This document shows positions 1 to 7,738 of a stretch of DNA of 64,000 nucleotides, piece after piece (the stretch's first letter is position 1; the number at the start of each line of letters is the position of its first letter). A program made the position numbers and the translations under genes. Source of the DNA: Runella sp. SP2 (GTDB taxonomy: Bacteria; Bacteroidota; Bacteroidia; Cytophagales; Spirosomataceae); NCBI RefSeq assembly GCF_003711225.1, contig NZ_CP031030.1, forward strand, positions 2,480,001 to 2,544,000, given 5' to 3'. The notes under the pieces were generated by a model. It saw nothing but the letters and a program-made list of their open reading frames with translations, did not search any database and was not told the DNA's origin.

Positions 1-839
1 AAGATAACCCCATTGGCTCCCCGAGAACCGTAAAGCGCCGCCGCAGCGCCGCCTTTGAGCACCGTCATCGACTCAATATCGTCGGGATTGATGGCGGCAA
101 TCCCATCCCCACGGTCGGTACCTGCTTTTGTTCCCAAGCCATTGACCAACGAGCTTCCACCTGGTACGCTGTTGTCAATCGGCATCCCATTGATAACGTA
201 TAAGGGCTGGCTATTGCCTGTCAATGAACCATTTCCACGAATAACAACGCGGCTAGACCCGCCTGGCCCCGTCGATAAACCTGTGGCATTGACCCCCGCA
301 ATTTTACCCGTCAGGGCGTTGGCAACGTTGTTTTCTCGGGCTTGGGTAAAACCAGTCCCCGCAATCTCGGTAACCGAATACGACACCGCTTTTTTATCCT
401 TTTTAATACCAAGGGCAGTAACAACTACTTCGGCGAGTTCTTGCGCACTTTCTTTTAGTTGCACTGTAACGGATGTTTGCGAAGGACTAAGGGTTAGTTC
501 GTAGGGTTCATAACCAATAAAACTCACCACAATAGTTACGTTTGTGGTATTTAGTGCTTCAGGAAGGGTTAATTTAAAGTTACCCTCTGCATCGGTACTT
601 GTACCAATCCGTTGGTTTCCTTTCACAATAACCGAGGCACCCACCACGGGCGTTGCGTCTTTTGCAGACACTACAGTACCCTTTAGCTCACCGATTACCG
701 CAAATTTTGCAGTATTTTGCAAATTCACCCTTCCAGTCCCATGTGCATCGGAAGGGACAAAAGGGCTAAAAGTCAAGCACCCTGCCAGCGAAAGCCACAG
801 ATAGCGTTGATTTTGCTTCATAAGTCGATTTTTTTTCAT
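1..839 (-). CDS. SusC/RagA-type TonB-linked outer membrane receptor, N-terminal part (cut by window edge)
   Basis: The minus strand is open from an ATG at 839 (a second in-frame ATG lies at 821) to the window edge, about 279 residues. It has a basic start and hydrophobic signal segment, then a carboxypeptidase-regulatory-like beta domain (about residues 50-125, containing VVSFIGYEPYEL), then the start of the TonB plug. The plug carries the SusC signature ALYGSRGANGVI at the window edge. Such proteins import oligosaccharides or other large ligands across the outer membrane with a SusD partner, which would lie outside the window. It is divergent from the DeoR regulator, which may control it. 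The substrate cannot be told. The plus-strand open frames over this region are shadows. Confidence 0.93.
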   Translation of the reverse strand, partial: MKKNRLMKQNQRYLWLSLAGCLTFSPFVPSDAHGTGRVNLQNTAKFAVIGELKGTVVSAKDATPVVGASVIVKGNQRIGTSTDAEGNFKLTLPEALNTTNVTIVVSFIGYEPYELTLSPSQTSVTVQLKESAQELAEVVVTALGIKKDKKAVSYSVTEIAGTGFTQARENNVANALTGKIAGVNATGLSTGPGGSSRVVIRGNGSLTGNSQPLYVINGMPIDNSVPGGSSLVNGLGTKAGTDRGDGIAAINPDDIESMTVLKGGAAAALYGSRGANGVI

Positions 840-893
840 ATAGAGTTAAAAGATTTGATAAGAACAAGGCAGTAGAAATAGCAATCTTAATTA

Positions 894-1093
894 TTTGCAA
901 TATTTGCACAATGTTAAAAAGATTATTATTTATTTACCGCAAAATTTGCAATTAAATTTTACCAAACCCCGAATAATGCGTATTTTTACTTAATATTTCT
1001 GCTGTTTTTGCAATATTCTAGTTAAAGCTTTAGTAGCCATTTAGAATTTTGCTTATCTTTGTATCGTACAATCGTTTGTTAATTTTTTGCAAT
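894..1093. promoter_or_regulatory. Cluster of TTTGCAAT sites between divergent susC-like and deoR genes
   Basis: The octamer TTTGCAAT occurs at 894-901, 945-952, 1007-1014 and 1086-1093, with a near copy TTTGCACA at 903-910. The region is very AT-rich but four exact copies in 200 bases of divergent intergenic DNA suggest operator sites, plausibly for the adjacent DeoR-family repressor. The last site sits just upstream of the deoR start codon, as expected for autoregulation. Confidence 0.45.
1054..1061 (+). promoter_or_regulatory. Bacteroidota-type -7 box for the DeoR regulator
   Basis: TATCTTTG fits the TAnnTTTG consensus of the Bacteroidota major sigma factor. It would start transcription near 1068, leaving a leader of about 30 bases before the ATG at 1097. 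A clear -33 TTG is not visible. Confidence 0.5.
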
Positions 1094-1096
1094 AAA

Positions 1097-1855
1097 ATGC
1101 CTGTCAATCTGCTTAAAAAAGAGCGGAAGGATCTGATTTTGAAAGAAATCAACGTCCATACGCGTATTTCGTTAAATGAATTAGTGGATAAACTCAATGT
1201 CTCGGAGGATACAGTTAGAAGAGACATCAATGAGCTTTCGGAAGAAGGAGAAATTATTAAGATTCGGGGAGGTGCCATGTCAAAGGCGTACCACCATACC
1301 TCCAATCTCAAAGAGACCTACGCACATTCTCAGAAAGAAATTATTGGCCGCAAAACGCTCAATTTACTGAAGGAAGGAATGCTGGTCATCATCGGTGGTG
1401 GAACCACCATTCGCGAATTTGTAAAGCTTATCCCTGACGATTTTTCGGCAACGTTCATGACGGTTAACCCGCTAACTGCTGTGGAGTTACTGGATAAACC
1501 TAACCTTGAAATTATCCTGATTGGGGGTCAATTGTCGCGCTACAGCCAGATGTCGGTGGGAGGTGAAGTACACCATCGACTATCAGAGATGAAAGCCGAC
1601 CTTTGTATTATTGGTACCAACGCCATTGACGTACAAACAGGTTTAACGGATTCTGACTGGGAAACCGTACAGGTGAAGAAAGCCATGATGAAAGCCTCGG
1701 ATAAGGTGGCGATTTTGGCAATATCAGAGAAACTAAATTCGGTAATGAAGATGAAAATCGCCGATTTGGACGAAATTGACTACCTCATTACCGAACTTCC
1801 CGCCGATGCGGCTATGATGGCGGCGTACCAAAATAGCAAATTGAAGGTGTTATAG
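1097..1855 (+). CDS. DeoR/GlpR-family transcriptional regulator
   Basis: A 252-residue protein with an N-terminal DeoR winged helix (residues 1-60, including the RISLNELVDKLNVSEDTVRRDI recognition region) and a C-terminal sugar-phosphate-sensing DeoRC domain (about 75-235, with VIIGGGTTIREF, MTVNPLTAVELL and LCIIGTNAID). The family senses phosphorylated sugars and usually represses sugar-use genes. The start at 1097 is preferred to an in-frame ATG at 1049, because the -7 box at 1054-1061 would lie downstream of that start and because family members begin close to the winged helix. It is divergent from the susC-like gene and is its likely regulator. Confidence 0.9.
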   Translation: MPVNLLKKERKDLILKEINVHTRISLNELVDKLNVSEDTVRRDINELSEEGEIIKIRGGAMSKAYHHTSNLKETYAHSQKEIIGRKTLNLLKEGMLVIIGGGTTIREFVKLIPDDFSATFMTVNPLTAVELLDKPNLEIILIGGQLSRYSQMSVGGEVHHRLSEMKADLCIIGTNAIDVQTGLTDSDWETVQVKKAMMKASDKVAILAISEKLNSVMKMKIADLDEIDYLITELPADAAMMAAYQNSKLKVL

Positions 1856-1903
1856 GCGGGGGAGTTTTAGAATATATTTTAGTTAAACAAGAATGATATT
1901 CAA

Positions 1904-3154
1904 TCATTCCTTATCAATTTTATACATTCTCCCCCCGTCAGTAATGGCATAAAGTGCGCCGTCTGCCCCTTGAACAACGTCTCTAAACCGCTGTCTCTCA
2001 GCAACAAGCAATCTTTCTTCTCCCACAACTTTGTTGTCAGTAATTACTAGTCTGGCAATGTGTTGGCCGCTCAACGCCCCAACAAAAAGGTTATTTTGCC
2101 ATTCGGGAATGCGATTGCCTTGGTAAAAAGTCATTCCGCTGGGCGATATAACAGGATCCCAATAATAAGCTGGCTGTTCCATTCCATTTTGTTGTTGAAT
2201 GCCCGAACCAATGGTTTGTCCACCGTATTCAATACCGTACGTAATGGTAGGCCAACCGTAATTTGCTCCTGGCAGCACCCGATTGATTTCATCCCCGCCA
2301 CGAGGGCCGTGTTCGCTTTGCCACAACTCTCCCGTTGTTGGATGCAATGCAATGCCTTGCGGATTGCGGTGGCCAATGCTAAATAACTCAGGCAGCGCAC
2401 CCGCTCCGTTGAAAGTGGGATTGCCCGAAGCAGGGCCGCCGTCAGTTGTGATGCGAACAATTTTTCCTAAAGCCCCCGAAACCGATTGCGACAGCGGACG
2501 AGTAGATATATTAGAGCGTTCGCCCGTACTAACCAGTAAATGTCCCGTTTTATCAAACAAAATGCGGCCACCATAATGCAAGGTACTATTTGCCGCAGGA
2601 TTTGCTCGGTAAATGACGGTTGCATTTTCAATAGCCGCTTCACCCGTCGCCAATTTCCCTTTGGCTACCGCCGTCACTGTTCCCCCCGTTACATTTTCCG
2701 AAAATACCCAATAAACCATTCGGTCGGTGGCAAACGACGGCGAAACGCATACCCCAAGTAAGCCCCCTTGCCCACCTGCGTTGACGGTTGGAATACCCGT
2801 GATAGGCGCGCTGACCGTTCCCGAAGCCGTAACGATTCGCATCCTTCCCGATTTTTCGGTGACCAACAATCGCCCATCGGGCAGCGGAGTAATGCCCCAA
2901 GGCGCACTAAGCGAAGAGGTCAAAAGGGTAGCTTTATAAGGCGTTGTGGTTTTCACTCCTCCAGCCCGAGTTTGTCCCGAAAAGGCGGGTTTATAGCTCG
3001 TATTGGCAGGATTGGTTTCAACAGGTTGCAAAGCGACGGGAAGTTCGGGCTCAGGCACGTTCGCCGTGGTTCCGTCATCGTTTTGTTTTTCCGTACAAGC
3101 ACTTAATAAACCGAGAGCTACAACAATGATAGCGAGTGGTGTGGTGGTTTTCAT
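1904..3154 (-). CDS. PQQ-dependent sugar dehydrogenase (glucose/sorbosone dehydrogenase family) lipoprotein
   Basis: A 416-residue protein starting MKTTTPLAII, with a lipobox ending LLSAC, so a lipid-anchored envelope protein. The mature part is a six-bladed beta-propeller of the soluble aldose sugar dehydrogenase (YliI/Asd) type: APWGITPLPDGRLLVTEKSG near 95-115, GLLGVCVSPSF, SIGHRNPQGIALHPTTGELW with the conserved His-Arg-Asn-Pro-Gln-Gly, then EHGPRGGDEIN and GANYGWP. The family oxidises aldoses using PQQ, but a PQQ source is not visible here. An upstream in-frame ATG at 3187 would only add residues ahead of the signal peptide. It is convergent with the deoR gene; a weak hairpin at 1891-1909 lies between the two. 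Confidence 0.9.
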   Translation of the reverse strand: MKTTTPLAIIVVALGLLSACTEKQNDDGTTANVPEPELPVALQPVETNPANTSYKPAFSGQTRAGGVKTTTPYKATLLTSSLSAPWGITPLPDGRLLVTEKSGRMRIVTASGTVSAPITGIPTVNAGGQGGLLGVCVSPSFATDRMVYWVFSENVTGGTVTAVAKGKLATGEAAIENATVIYRANPAANSTLHYGGRILFDKTGHLLVSTGERSNISTRPLSQSVSGALGKIVRITTDGGPASGNPTFNGAGALPELFSIGHRNPQGIALHPTTGELWQSEHGPRGGDEINRVLPGANYGWPTITYGIEYGGQTIGSGIQQQNGMEQPAYYWDPVISPSGMTFYQGNRIPEWQNNLFVGALSGQHIARLVITDNKVVGEERLLVAERQRFRDVVQGADGALYAITDGGRMYKIDKE

Positions 3155-3311
3155 GTTCGTTAATTTTAAGAGTAAAACCAGAATCATGTTTTGGTATATT
3201 AACGAAAGTAACGACGAGCTTGTTTGATTTAGTGATTGTGAAGGAGGAAAATTATGAAATCAACAATTGCTGTTTTTTGTTTTTTTGACAATATTTTTGT
3301 TGTTAGATATT

Positions 3312-3363
3312 TTTAGCTATAAATTTGTTGTCAAAATTATTTAACAATAAATTTATAGCTAAA
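3312..3363. repeat. 19-bp inverted repeat abutting the ATPase-module start codon
   Basis: The left arm TTTAGCTATAAATTTGTTG (3312-3330) pairs with the right arm at 3345-3363 with one mismatch and a 14-base loop. The right arm runs into the A of the ATG at 3363. It could be a dimer operator (arm centres about 33 bp, three helical turns, apart) or an RNA hairpin hiding the translation start. Confidence 0.75.
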
Positions 3364-4580
3364 TGACAAGCTGGGTAAATCCAAAAATTATCGTGGGGCC
3401 TACCGCCACAGGTGATTACTATTTTAACCGCCCTTCGATTGTAGCTCAAATTTGGGAGGAAATCTCAAAAGGAAGCCATATCTTGATTGCAGCCCCTCGA
3501 AGAGTCGGAAAAACTTCAGTTATGGAATACATGGTCAACAACTGCCCAGAAGACACCAAATGCTTTTTCAAAAATATCCAAGGAATCAAAACGGAAGAGG
3601 AGTTTTATAAACAGATATACGAACTTATAATCTTGTGTTTAAACAAACTTGAAAAAAGTAAAAACTTGTTAGCCGACTTTTTAGGCGGTATTTCTATCGA
3701 AGAAATTACGTTGGAGGGGGTAAAATTCGGTGATAGAAAATCACTCAACTACTTGGAAGAAATCAATAAAGTACTTCCTAAACTACAATCAAAAAAGGTA
3801 AAAATAATCCTCTTCATCGATGAATTGCCCGAAGTATTGAACAACCTTCACAAAGCTAAAAAAACAACCGAAGCCAGTAATATCATAGATAATCTTCGTC
3901 AATGGCGACAAATGCCCGTATTGAAAGGCCATTTTTCCATGGTTTTGGCAGGTTCGGTAGGCATTCATCACGTAGTAAAAACCATTGATGGACGTGTATC
4001 TGACCTCAACGATCTACATCAAGTTGATTTTGAGCCACTTACCCCTTTTGAAGCCCAAAAATATGTACAATGGGCTACCGACGGTGCTACCGTGCAATAC
4101 AAAGACGAATTACTTACATACCTGCTTACAAAAATCGCGTATCCGATTCCGTATTTCATTAATTTGATGTTGGATGAAATCAATAAACAAGCATACAAAA
4201 CAGGAACATCAGAAATATCTCCCGCAGAAATTGATAGTGCGTTTGAGCGTGTTGTGAAACACAGCAATCATTTTACAGAATGGAAAAATCGTTTGGTTCA
4301 GTATTTTCCTACTACGGAATCTGACTTTATGAACAAAGTATTGACGTTTATTTCACACAAAGACAAAATCAGCAAACGTCAACTCTACAACTTAGCCCTT
4401 GAGTACACCCGTACCAACGACTATATCGAAATCATGGATGGTTTAGAAAGGGACGGCTACATTACGGAGCAAGGCGATAATTACGTATTTATTTCTCCTT
4501 TTTTGAAAGCATTCTGGAAACGTTCTAACCCTATTTATGATGGAAACAAAGAGCGAAAAAACAGGCAACTGGTTCGTTGA
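3363..4580 (+). CDS. AAA/STAND-like P-loop ATPase, first of an overlapping pair
   Basis: A 405-residue protein resembling archaeal/bacterial STAND-type ATPases. The Walker A is APRRVGKTS at 44-52, the Walker B IILFIDELPE at 148-157, and a sensor-like strand SMVLAGSVGIHHVV follows near 210. The C-terminal third (about 310-390) looks like a winged helix, including KISKRQLYNLAL and MDGLERDGYITEQGDNYVFISP. No membrane segment or signal is visible. It overlaps the next ATPase by 44 bases, so the two are translationally coupled and probably form one machine. Function is unknown; proteins of this shape include defence and signalling NTPases, but nothing here fixes the role. A long inverted repeat touches its start codon. 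Confidence 0.75.
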   Translation: MTSWVNPKIIVGPTATGDYYFNRPSIVAQIWEEISKGSHILIAAPRRVGKTSVMEYMVNNCPEDTKCFFKNIQGIKTEEEFYKQIYELIILCLNKLEKSKNLLADFLGGISIEEITLEGVKFGDRKSLNYLEEINKVLPKLQSKKVKIILFIDELPEVLNNLHKAKKTTEASNIIDNLRQWRQMPVLKGHFSMVLAGSVGIHHVVKTIDGRVSDLNDLHQVDFEPLTPFEAQKYVQWATDGATVQYKDELLTYLLTKIAYPIPYFINLMLDEINKQAYKTGTSEISPAEIDSAFERVVKHSNHFTEWKNRLVQYFPTTESDFMNKVLTFISHKDKISKRQLYNLALEYTRTNDYIEIMDGLERDGYITEQGDNYVFISPFLKAFWKRSNPIYDGNKERKNRQLVR

Positions 4581-6672
4581 CCAACTGAGTCTTTACCAAA
4601 ATGCGAATAACGACAGCGCTTCGGTTAGGCGTAACTTCATAGTCAGAACCACCGAATTTGATTTAATAATGAGCGACTTACGTCGCAAAAAAATCAAAGA
4701 CCCACTCCAACATGAGCTTCTTTTAGGACGACGTGGAAGCGGGAAATCCACTTTATTACGACGTATTCAAATCGAGATAATGGAAGACCCTGCCCTTAAT
4801 GAGCATTATATTGCTATTAATTTGGCGGAGGAACAGGCAGGCATTTATCGGCTTTCCGACTTATGGTATGAGGTATTGCAGGAAATCATGCTACAAACCA
4901 AACAACAGCTTGATTTGCGGGCTTTTTCTAGCTTCCAAAGTAACCAAGAATATACCCGTTATTTGTACGATGAGATTCATAAAATACTAAGAGCGCACCA
5001 AAAAAGAGCAGTGTTACTATTGGATAACCTCGACCGTATCGTAGAAAACTTTGACGATGACGGTCACCTTATGCGGGAAACGCTGCTCAACTATAATGAC
5101 CTACAGTTGGTGGGAGGGAGTACTCGGATGGACGAGCATTTTTGGAAATACGACCAACCTTTCTATGAGTTTTTTAGAAGACACCGCCTAGAGGGACTTA
5201 CATTTGAGGAAATTCATCAGCTGCTCAATCAGTGGAGTGAGGCATTATCTCTGCCCCAACTAAAAGACTACGCCCTCAAAAACCGAGGAAAAATAGAAGC
5301 CCTCCGTATTCTGACCGATGGTTTACCCCGTACGTTGCAGTTTTTTATCAAGATTTTTCTACAAAACTCAACCCTGACGGGCTTCGACCATATCCGACAA
5401 ACAATGGACTTGGCCTCGCCACTCTACCAAGAACGGCTTAATAACCTCACCGCACCACAACGCAAAATAGTGCTCGAAATGGCATTCATTTGGGAGGCGT
5501 GTTCTATCAAACAATTGGTAGATACTTGCCGCATGGAAAGCAAATTGATTTCATCTTACATGAAGCAGCTCAATAGCTACGGCATCGTTGAAATTATCCC
5601 CACCTCTACCAAAAACCATTTGTACAGACTATCAGAACGTTTTTTTAACATGTGGTTAATTGTGACACAAGGCAACCCCGACCAAAAACGCAAAGCTCGC
5701 TACCTTACAATTTTTTTGGAAACATGGTACGATGCCCACGAAATACAAGCGCTAGCACGCGCCCACGCTCAAAGCCTAAAAGAGCAAAACATGGGGTATG
5801 ACCAAGCCGTTGTGTTAACAAAAGCCTTTAGCCAATCCAAATACATTGGAGTAGAAGAGAGAGACTCTCTCTTAGATTTAACTTATCAATTATCTGATTA
5901 CCGCCCAGAAAAAGGTGACTTACCTAAGAAATTTGAAGAGATATTAACTAGAATCAATATGCTAAGAGAAAACGGCAATTTTACCAAAGCATTAGAAGTT
6001 ATAGATGAAATTGAGAATGAAGAAGATGGACGCAAGTTTGCAATAAAAGGTTATTTACACACAGAATTGGGAAACTTAGAAGAGGCAGAAAAAAACTATC
6101 TTCTAGCAGTAGAAAAAGGAAATACCACTGCTTCATTTAATTTAGCTCTTCTGTATCAATATCAAGGCAAAGAAAAAAAAGCAGAAGCTCTTTACCTTTG
6201 GGGAATCAAAAGAGGCGAAACTAATTCTCTACATAATGTAGCCTTGATGTATTTTATGTCAAACAGAAAAAAGCAAGAATCATTAGAGTATATTTCAGAA
6301 TGTAACAAATTTAATCCTGACTTTAAATCAAAATTTTTACAAATAGTTATCGAAGTATGGAATAGCATATTTGATAATTTGATAGCAAGAATAAAAGAAA
6401 TCATTAAAAACAATCAAGAGCAATACATAGAAGTTTACTTGTACGATTTACTCTACTTGGAACAAACCCACTTAGTTTTATCTCTTTTTGAGGATGCGGA
6501 ATTGGGTCAGAGTTTACGAGATAAATATCAATTGCTCTACTACGCTACCCTTATACTAAACAATAAAACGGAAGATAATCTACTGTTACGCATTCCACCT
6601 GATGTTATGCCCACAGTTGAGGAAATAATAGAAAGAGTAAAAAGTAAGCAGGTTTTTTATGCAGAGGAATAA
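4537..6672 (+). CDS. P-loop ATPase with winged helix and C-terminal TPR/Sel1-like repeats, second of the pair
   Basis: A 711-residue protein. The N-terminal ATPase has Walker A GRRGSGKS (64-71) and Walker B VLLLDNLDRI (about 159-168). A winged-helix region follows (about 305-385, with APQRKIVLEMAFIWEACSIK), then a helical stretch and TPR/Sel1-like repeats around 480-610, for example LGNLEEAEKNYLLAVEKGN and YQYQGKEKKAEALYLWGIKRG. The repeats suggest a protein-binding or sensing arm. It begins with ATGATG inside the end of the first ATPase. The last 1 kb is more AT-rich than its neighbours, which may mark a recent origin. A two-ATPase module of this layout is a candidate for an undescribed sensor or defence system. 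Confidence 0.75.
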   Translation: MMETKSEKTGNWFVDQLSLYQNANNDSASVRRNFIVRTTEFDLIMSDLRRKKIKDPLQHELLLGRRGSGKSTLLRRIQIEIMEDPALNEHYIAINLAEEQAGIYRLSDLWYEVLQEIMLQTKQQLDLRAFSSFQSNQEYTRYLYDEIHKILRAHQKRAVLLLDNLDRIVENFDDDGHLMRETLLNYNDLQLVGGSTRMDEHFWKYDQPFYEFFRRHRLEGLTFEEIHQLLNQWSEALSLPQLKDYALKNRGKIEALRILTDGLPRTLQFFIKIFLQNSTLTGFDHIRQTMDLASPLYQERLNNLTAPQRKIVLEMAFIWEACSIKQLVDTCRMESKLISSYMKQLNSYGIVEIIPTSTKNHLYRLSERFFNMWLIVTQGNPDQKRKARYLTIFLETWYDAHEIQALARAHAQSLKEQNMGYDQAVVLTKAFSQSKYIGVEERDSLLDLTYQLSDYRPEKGDLPKKFEEILTRINMLRENGNFTKALEVIDEIENEEDGRKFAIKGYLHTELGNLEEAEKNYLLAVEKGNTTASFNLALLYQYQGKEKKAEALYLWGIKRGETNSLHNVALMYFMSNRKKQESLEYISECNKFNPDFKSKFLQIVIEVWNSIFDNLIARIKEIIKNNQEQYIEVYLYDLLYLEQTHLVLSLFEDAELGQSLRDKYQLLYYATLILNNKTEDNLLLRIPPDVMPTVEEIIERVKSKQVFYAEE

Positions 6673-6673
6673 G

Positions 6674-6707
6674 TTTTGAAGTGAAGGGTCACTCCTTCAC
6701 CTCAAAA
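6674..6707. terminator. Bidirectional terminator hairpin between convergent genes
   Basis: TTTTGAAGTGAAGG (6674-6687) pairs with 6694-6707 over 14 bp with one mismatch and a 6-base loop, flanked by T and A runs in the stem ends. It starts right after the ATPase stop codon and overlaps the 3' end of the convergent lipoprotein gene. Confidence 0.7.
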
Positions 6708-7162
6708 CTCACCGTCACCTCCCCCGTCCCAAGAGCCGCTTGGAGTCCTGTTACATCGTCAATTTTACCCATTTTGGTGTAACTGTATGAAGTGCTAAAT
6801 CCTTTGTAAAACAACACTAACGTACGAGAACCATACAGCATCAAATCTCCCACCTGAATACTCGGCGGGACAGAGGCGTTGGTTGGTAATGCCTTTGGTA
6901 AATCGGCGTATTTTTCGTTATTATTCAACTCTATCATACTGATATTCAGCGGCAATTGAGCAACAAAAGCTTTGGACGTGGCATTATCGACAAGAGTTGC
7001 CGTGAAGGTTTTATTACCGATTTTTATCTGTATTTTAGGGGTTGATACAACGGAGGTAGGTGGTTCAATCATCGTAGATTCGGGTTCACTTTGGATGCTT
7101 TCTGATTTACAAGCCGTTGAAACAAAAAGTGTACTAAAAAGGATGTAAGTTAGTATTTTCAT
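6689..7162 (-). CDS. Cyclophilin-like-fold lipoprotein
   Basis: A 157-residue protein with a signal peptide and lipobox FVSTAC at 14-19, then a short acidic Ser/Glu/Pro linker. The mature domain (about 45-155) matches the small bacterial cyclophilin-like fold: IQIKIGNKTFTATLVDN, AFVAQLPLNISMIELN, a YADLPKALP segment, VGDLMLYGSRTLVLFYKGFS and a closing beta strand. Activity of these proteins is mostly untested. It lies 12 bases downstream of an acetyltransferase gene and may end that operon. Confidence 0.75.
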   Translation of the reverse strand: MKILTYILFSTLFVSTACKSESIQSEPESTMIEPPTSVVSTPKIQIKIGNKTFTATLVDNATSKAFVAQLPLNISMIELNNNEKYADLPKALPTNASVPPSIQVGDLMLYGSRTLVLFYKGFSTSYSYTKMGKIDDVTGLQAALGTGEVTVSFEVKE

Positions 7163-7174
7163 TTTTGTGTTAGT

Positions 7175-7738
7175 TTAAATGTTCTTGAGTTCTTTGGCAG
7201 GTACTCCTCCCACTATGGTGTTTGGAGCTACGTCTTTTGTCACAACTGCCCCCGCGGCCACAATCGAATTTTCTCCAATTGTGACCCCAGGTAAAATCGT
7301 TGCATTGGCTCCAATCCAAACATTTCGTTTAATAGTTACCGATTTTAGGTCGAGCGATTTACGTTTGGTAGGGTCAATTGGGTGGTTTTCGGTAACAATA
7401 CAGACTTGAGGGCCAATCAGCACATCGTCTTCAATCATAATTCCGCCGAGGTCGAGAAAGGTACATCCATGATTGATAAATACATTTTTTCCCAACTGAA
7501 TATGTTGTCCAAAATTGGTATGAAAAGGTACAAAAACGGTGGTACTGGAATCAATCTGTTTCCCAATGATTTCGCTCAATCGCTCCCTTATTTGCGCTGT
7601 ATCGGTAGAGTTATTAAGAGCAGGATTCAGTTTCAAGGTTCGATTTACCTTCTCCCACATATCGGGCAATTGGGGATCGTCAGCGGGAATGACTCCCCCT
7701 GACAGCATTCGTTCAAATAGGCTTTTCTGCGAATTCAT
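7175..7738 (-). CDS. Maltose/galactoside O-acetyltransferase-like hexapeptide acyltransferase
   Basis: A 187-residue left-handed beta-helix acetyltransferase of the LacA/Maa/NodL type. It has the N-terminal helical region (1-60), then hexapeptide repeats with [37 protein letters not shown] carrying the catalytic His, and [20 protein letters not shown]. The product should transfer acetyl from acetyl-CoA to a sugar or related acceptor in the cytoplasm. Its ATG overlaps the stop of the molybdenum hydroxylase gene by four bases (ATGA), so the genes are translationally coupled, although a functional link is not obvious. Confidence 0.88.
   Translation of the reverse strand: MNSQKSLFERMLSGGVIPADDPQLPDMWEKVNRTLKLNPALNNSTDTAQIRERLSEIIGKQIDSSTTVFVPFHTNFGQHIQLGKNVFINHGCTFLDLGGIMIEDDVLIGPQVCIVTENHPIDPTKRKSLDLKSVTIKRNVWIGANATILPGVTIGENSIVAAGAVVTKDVAPNTIVGGVPAKELKNI

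Noticed and set aside
55-504. Plus-strand open frame over the susC-like gene
   Set aside because: It is the antisense of a clear SusC plug domain; no start signal or family match.
1030-1311. Minus-strand frame overlapping the deoR gene start
   Set aside because: Shadow of the DeoR winged helix, with no homology or promoter.
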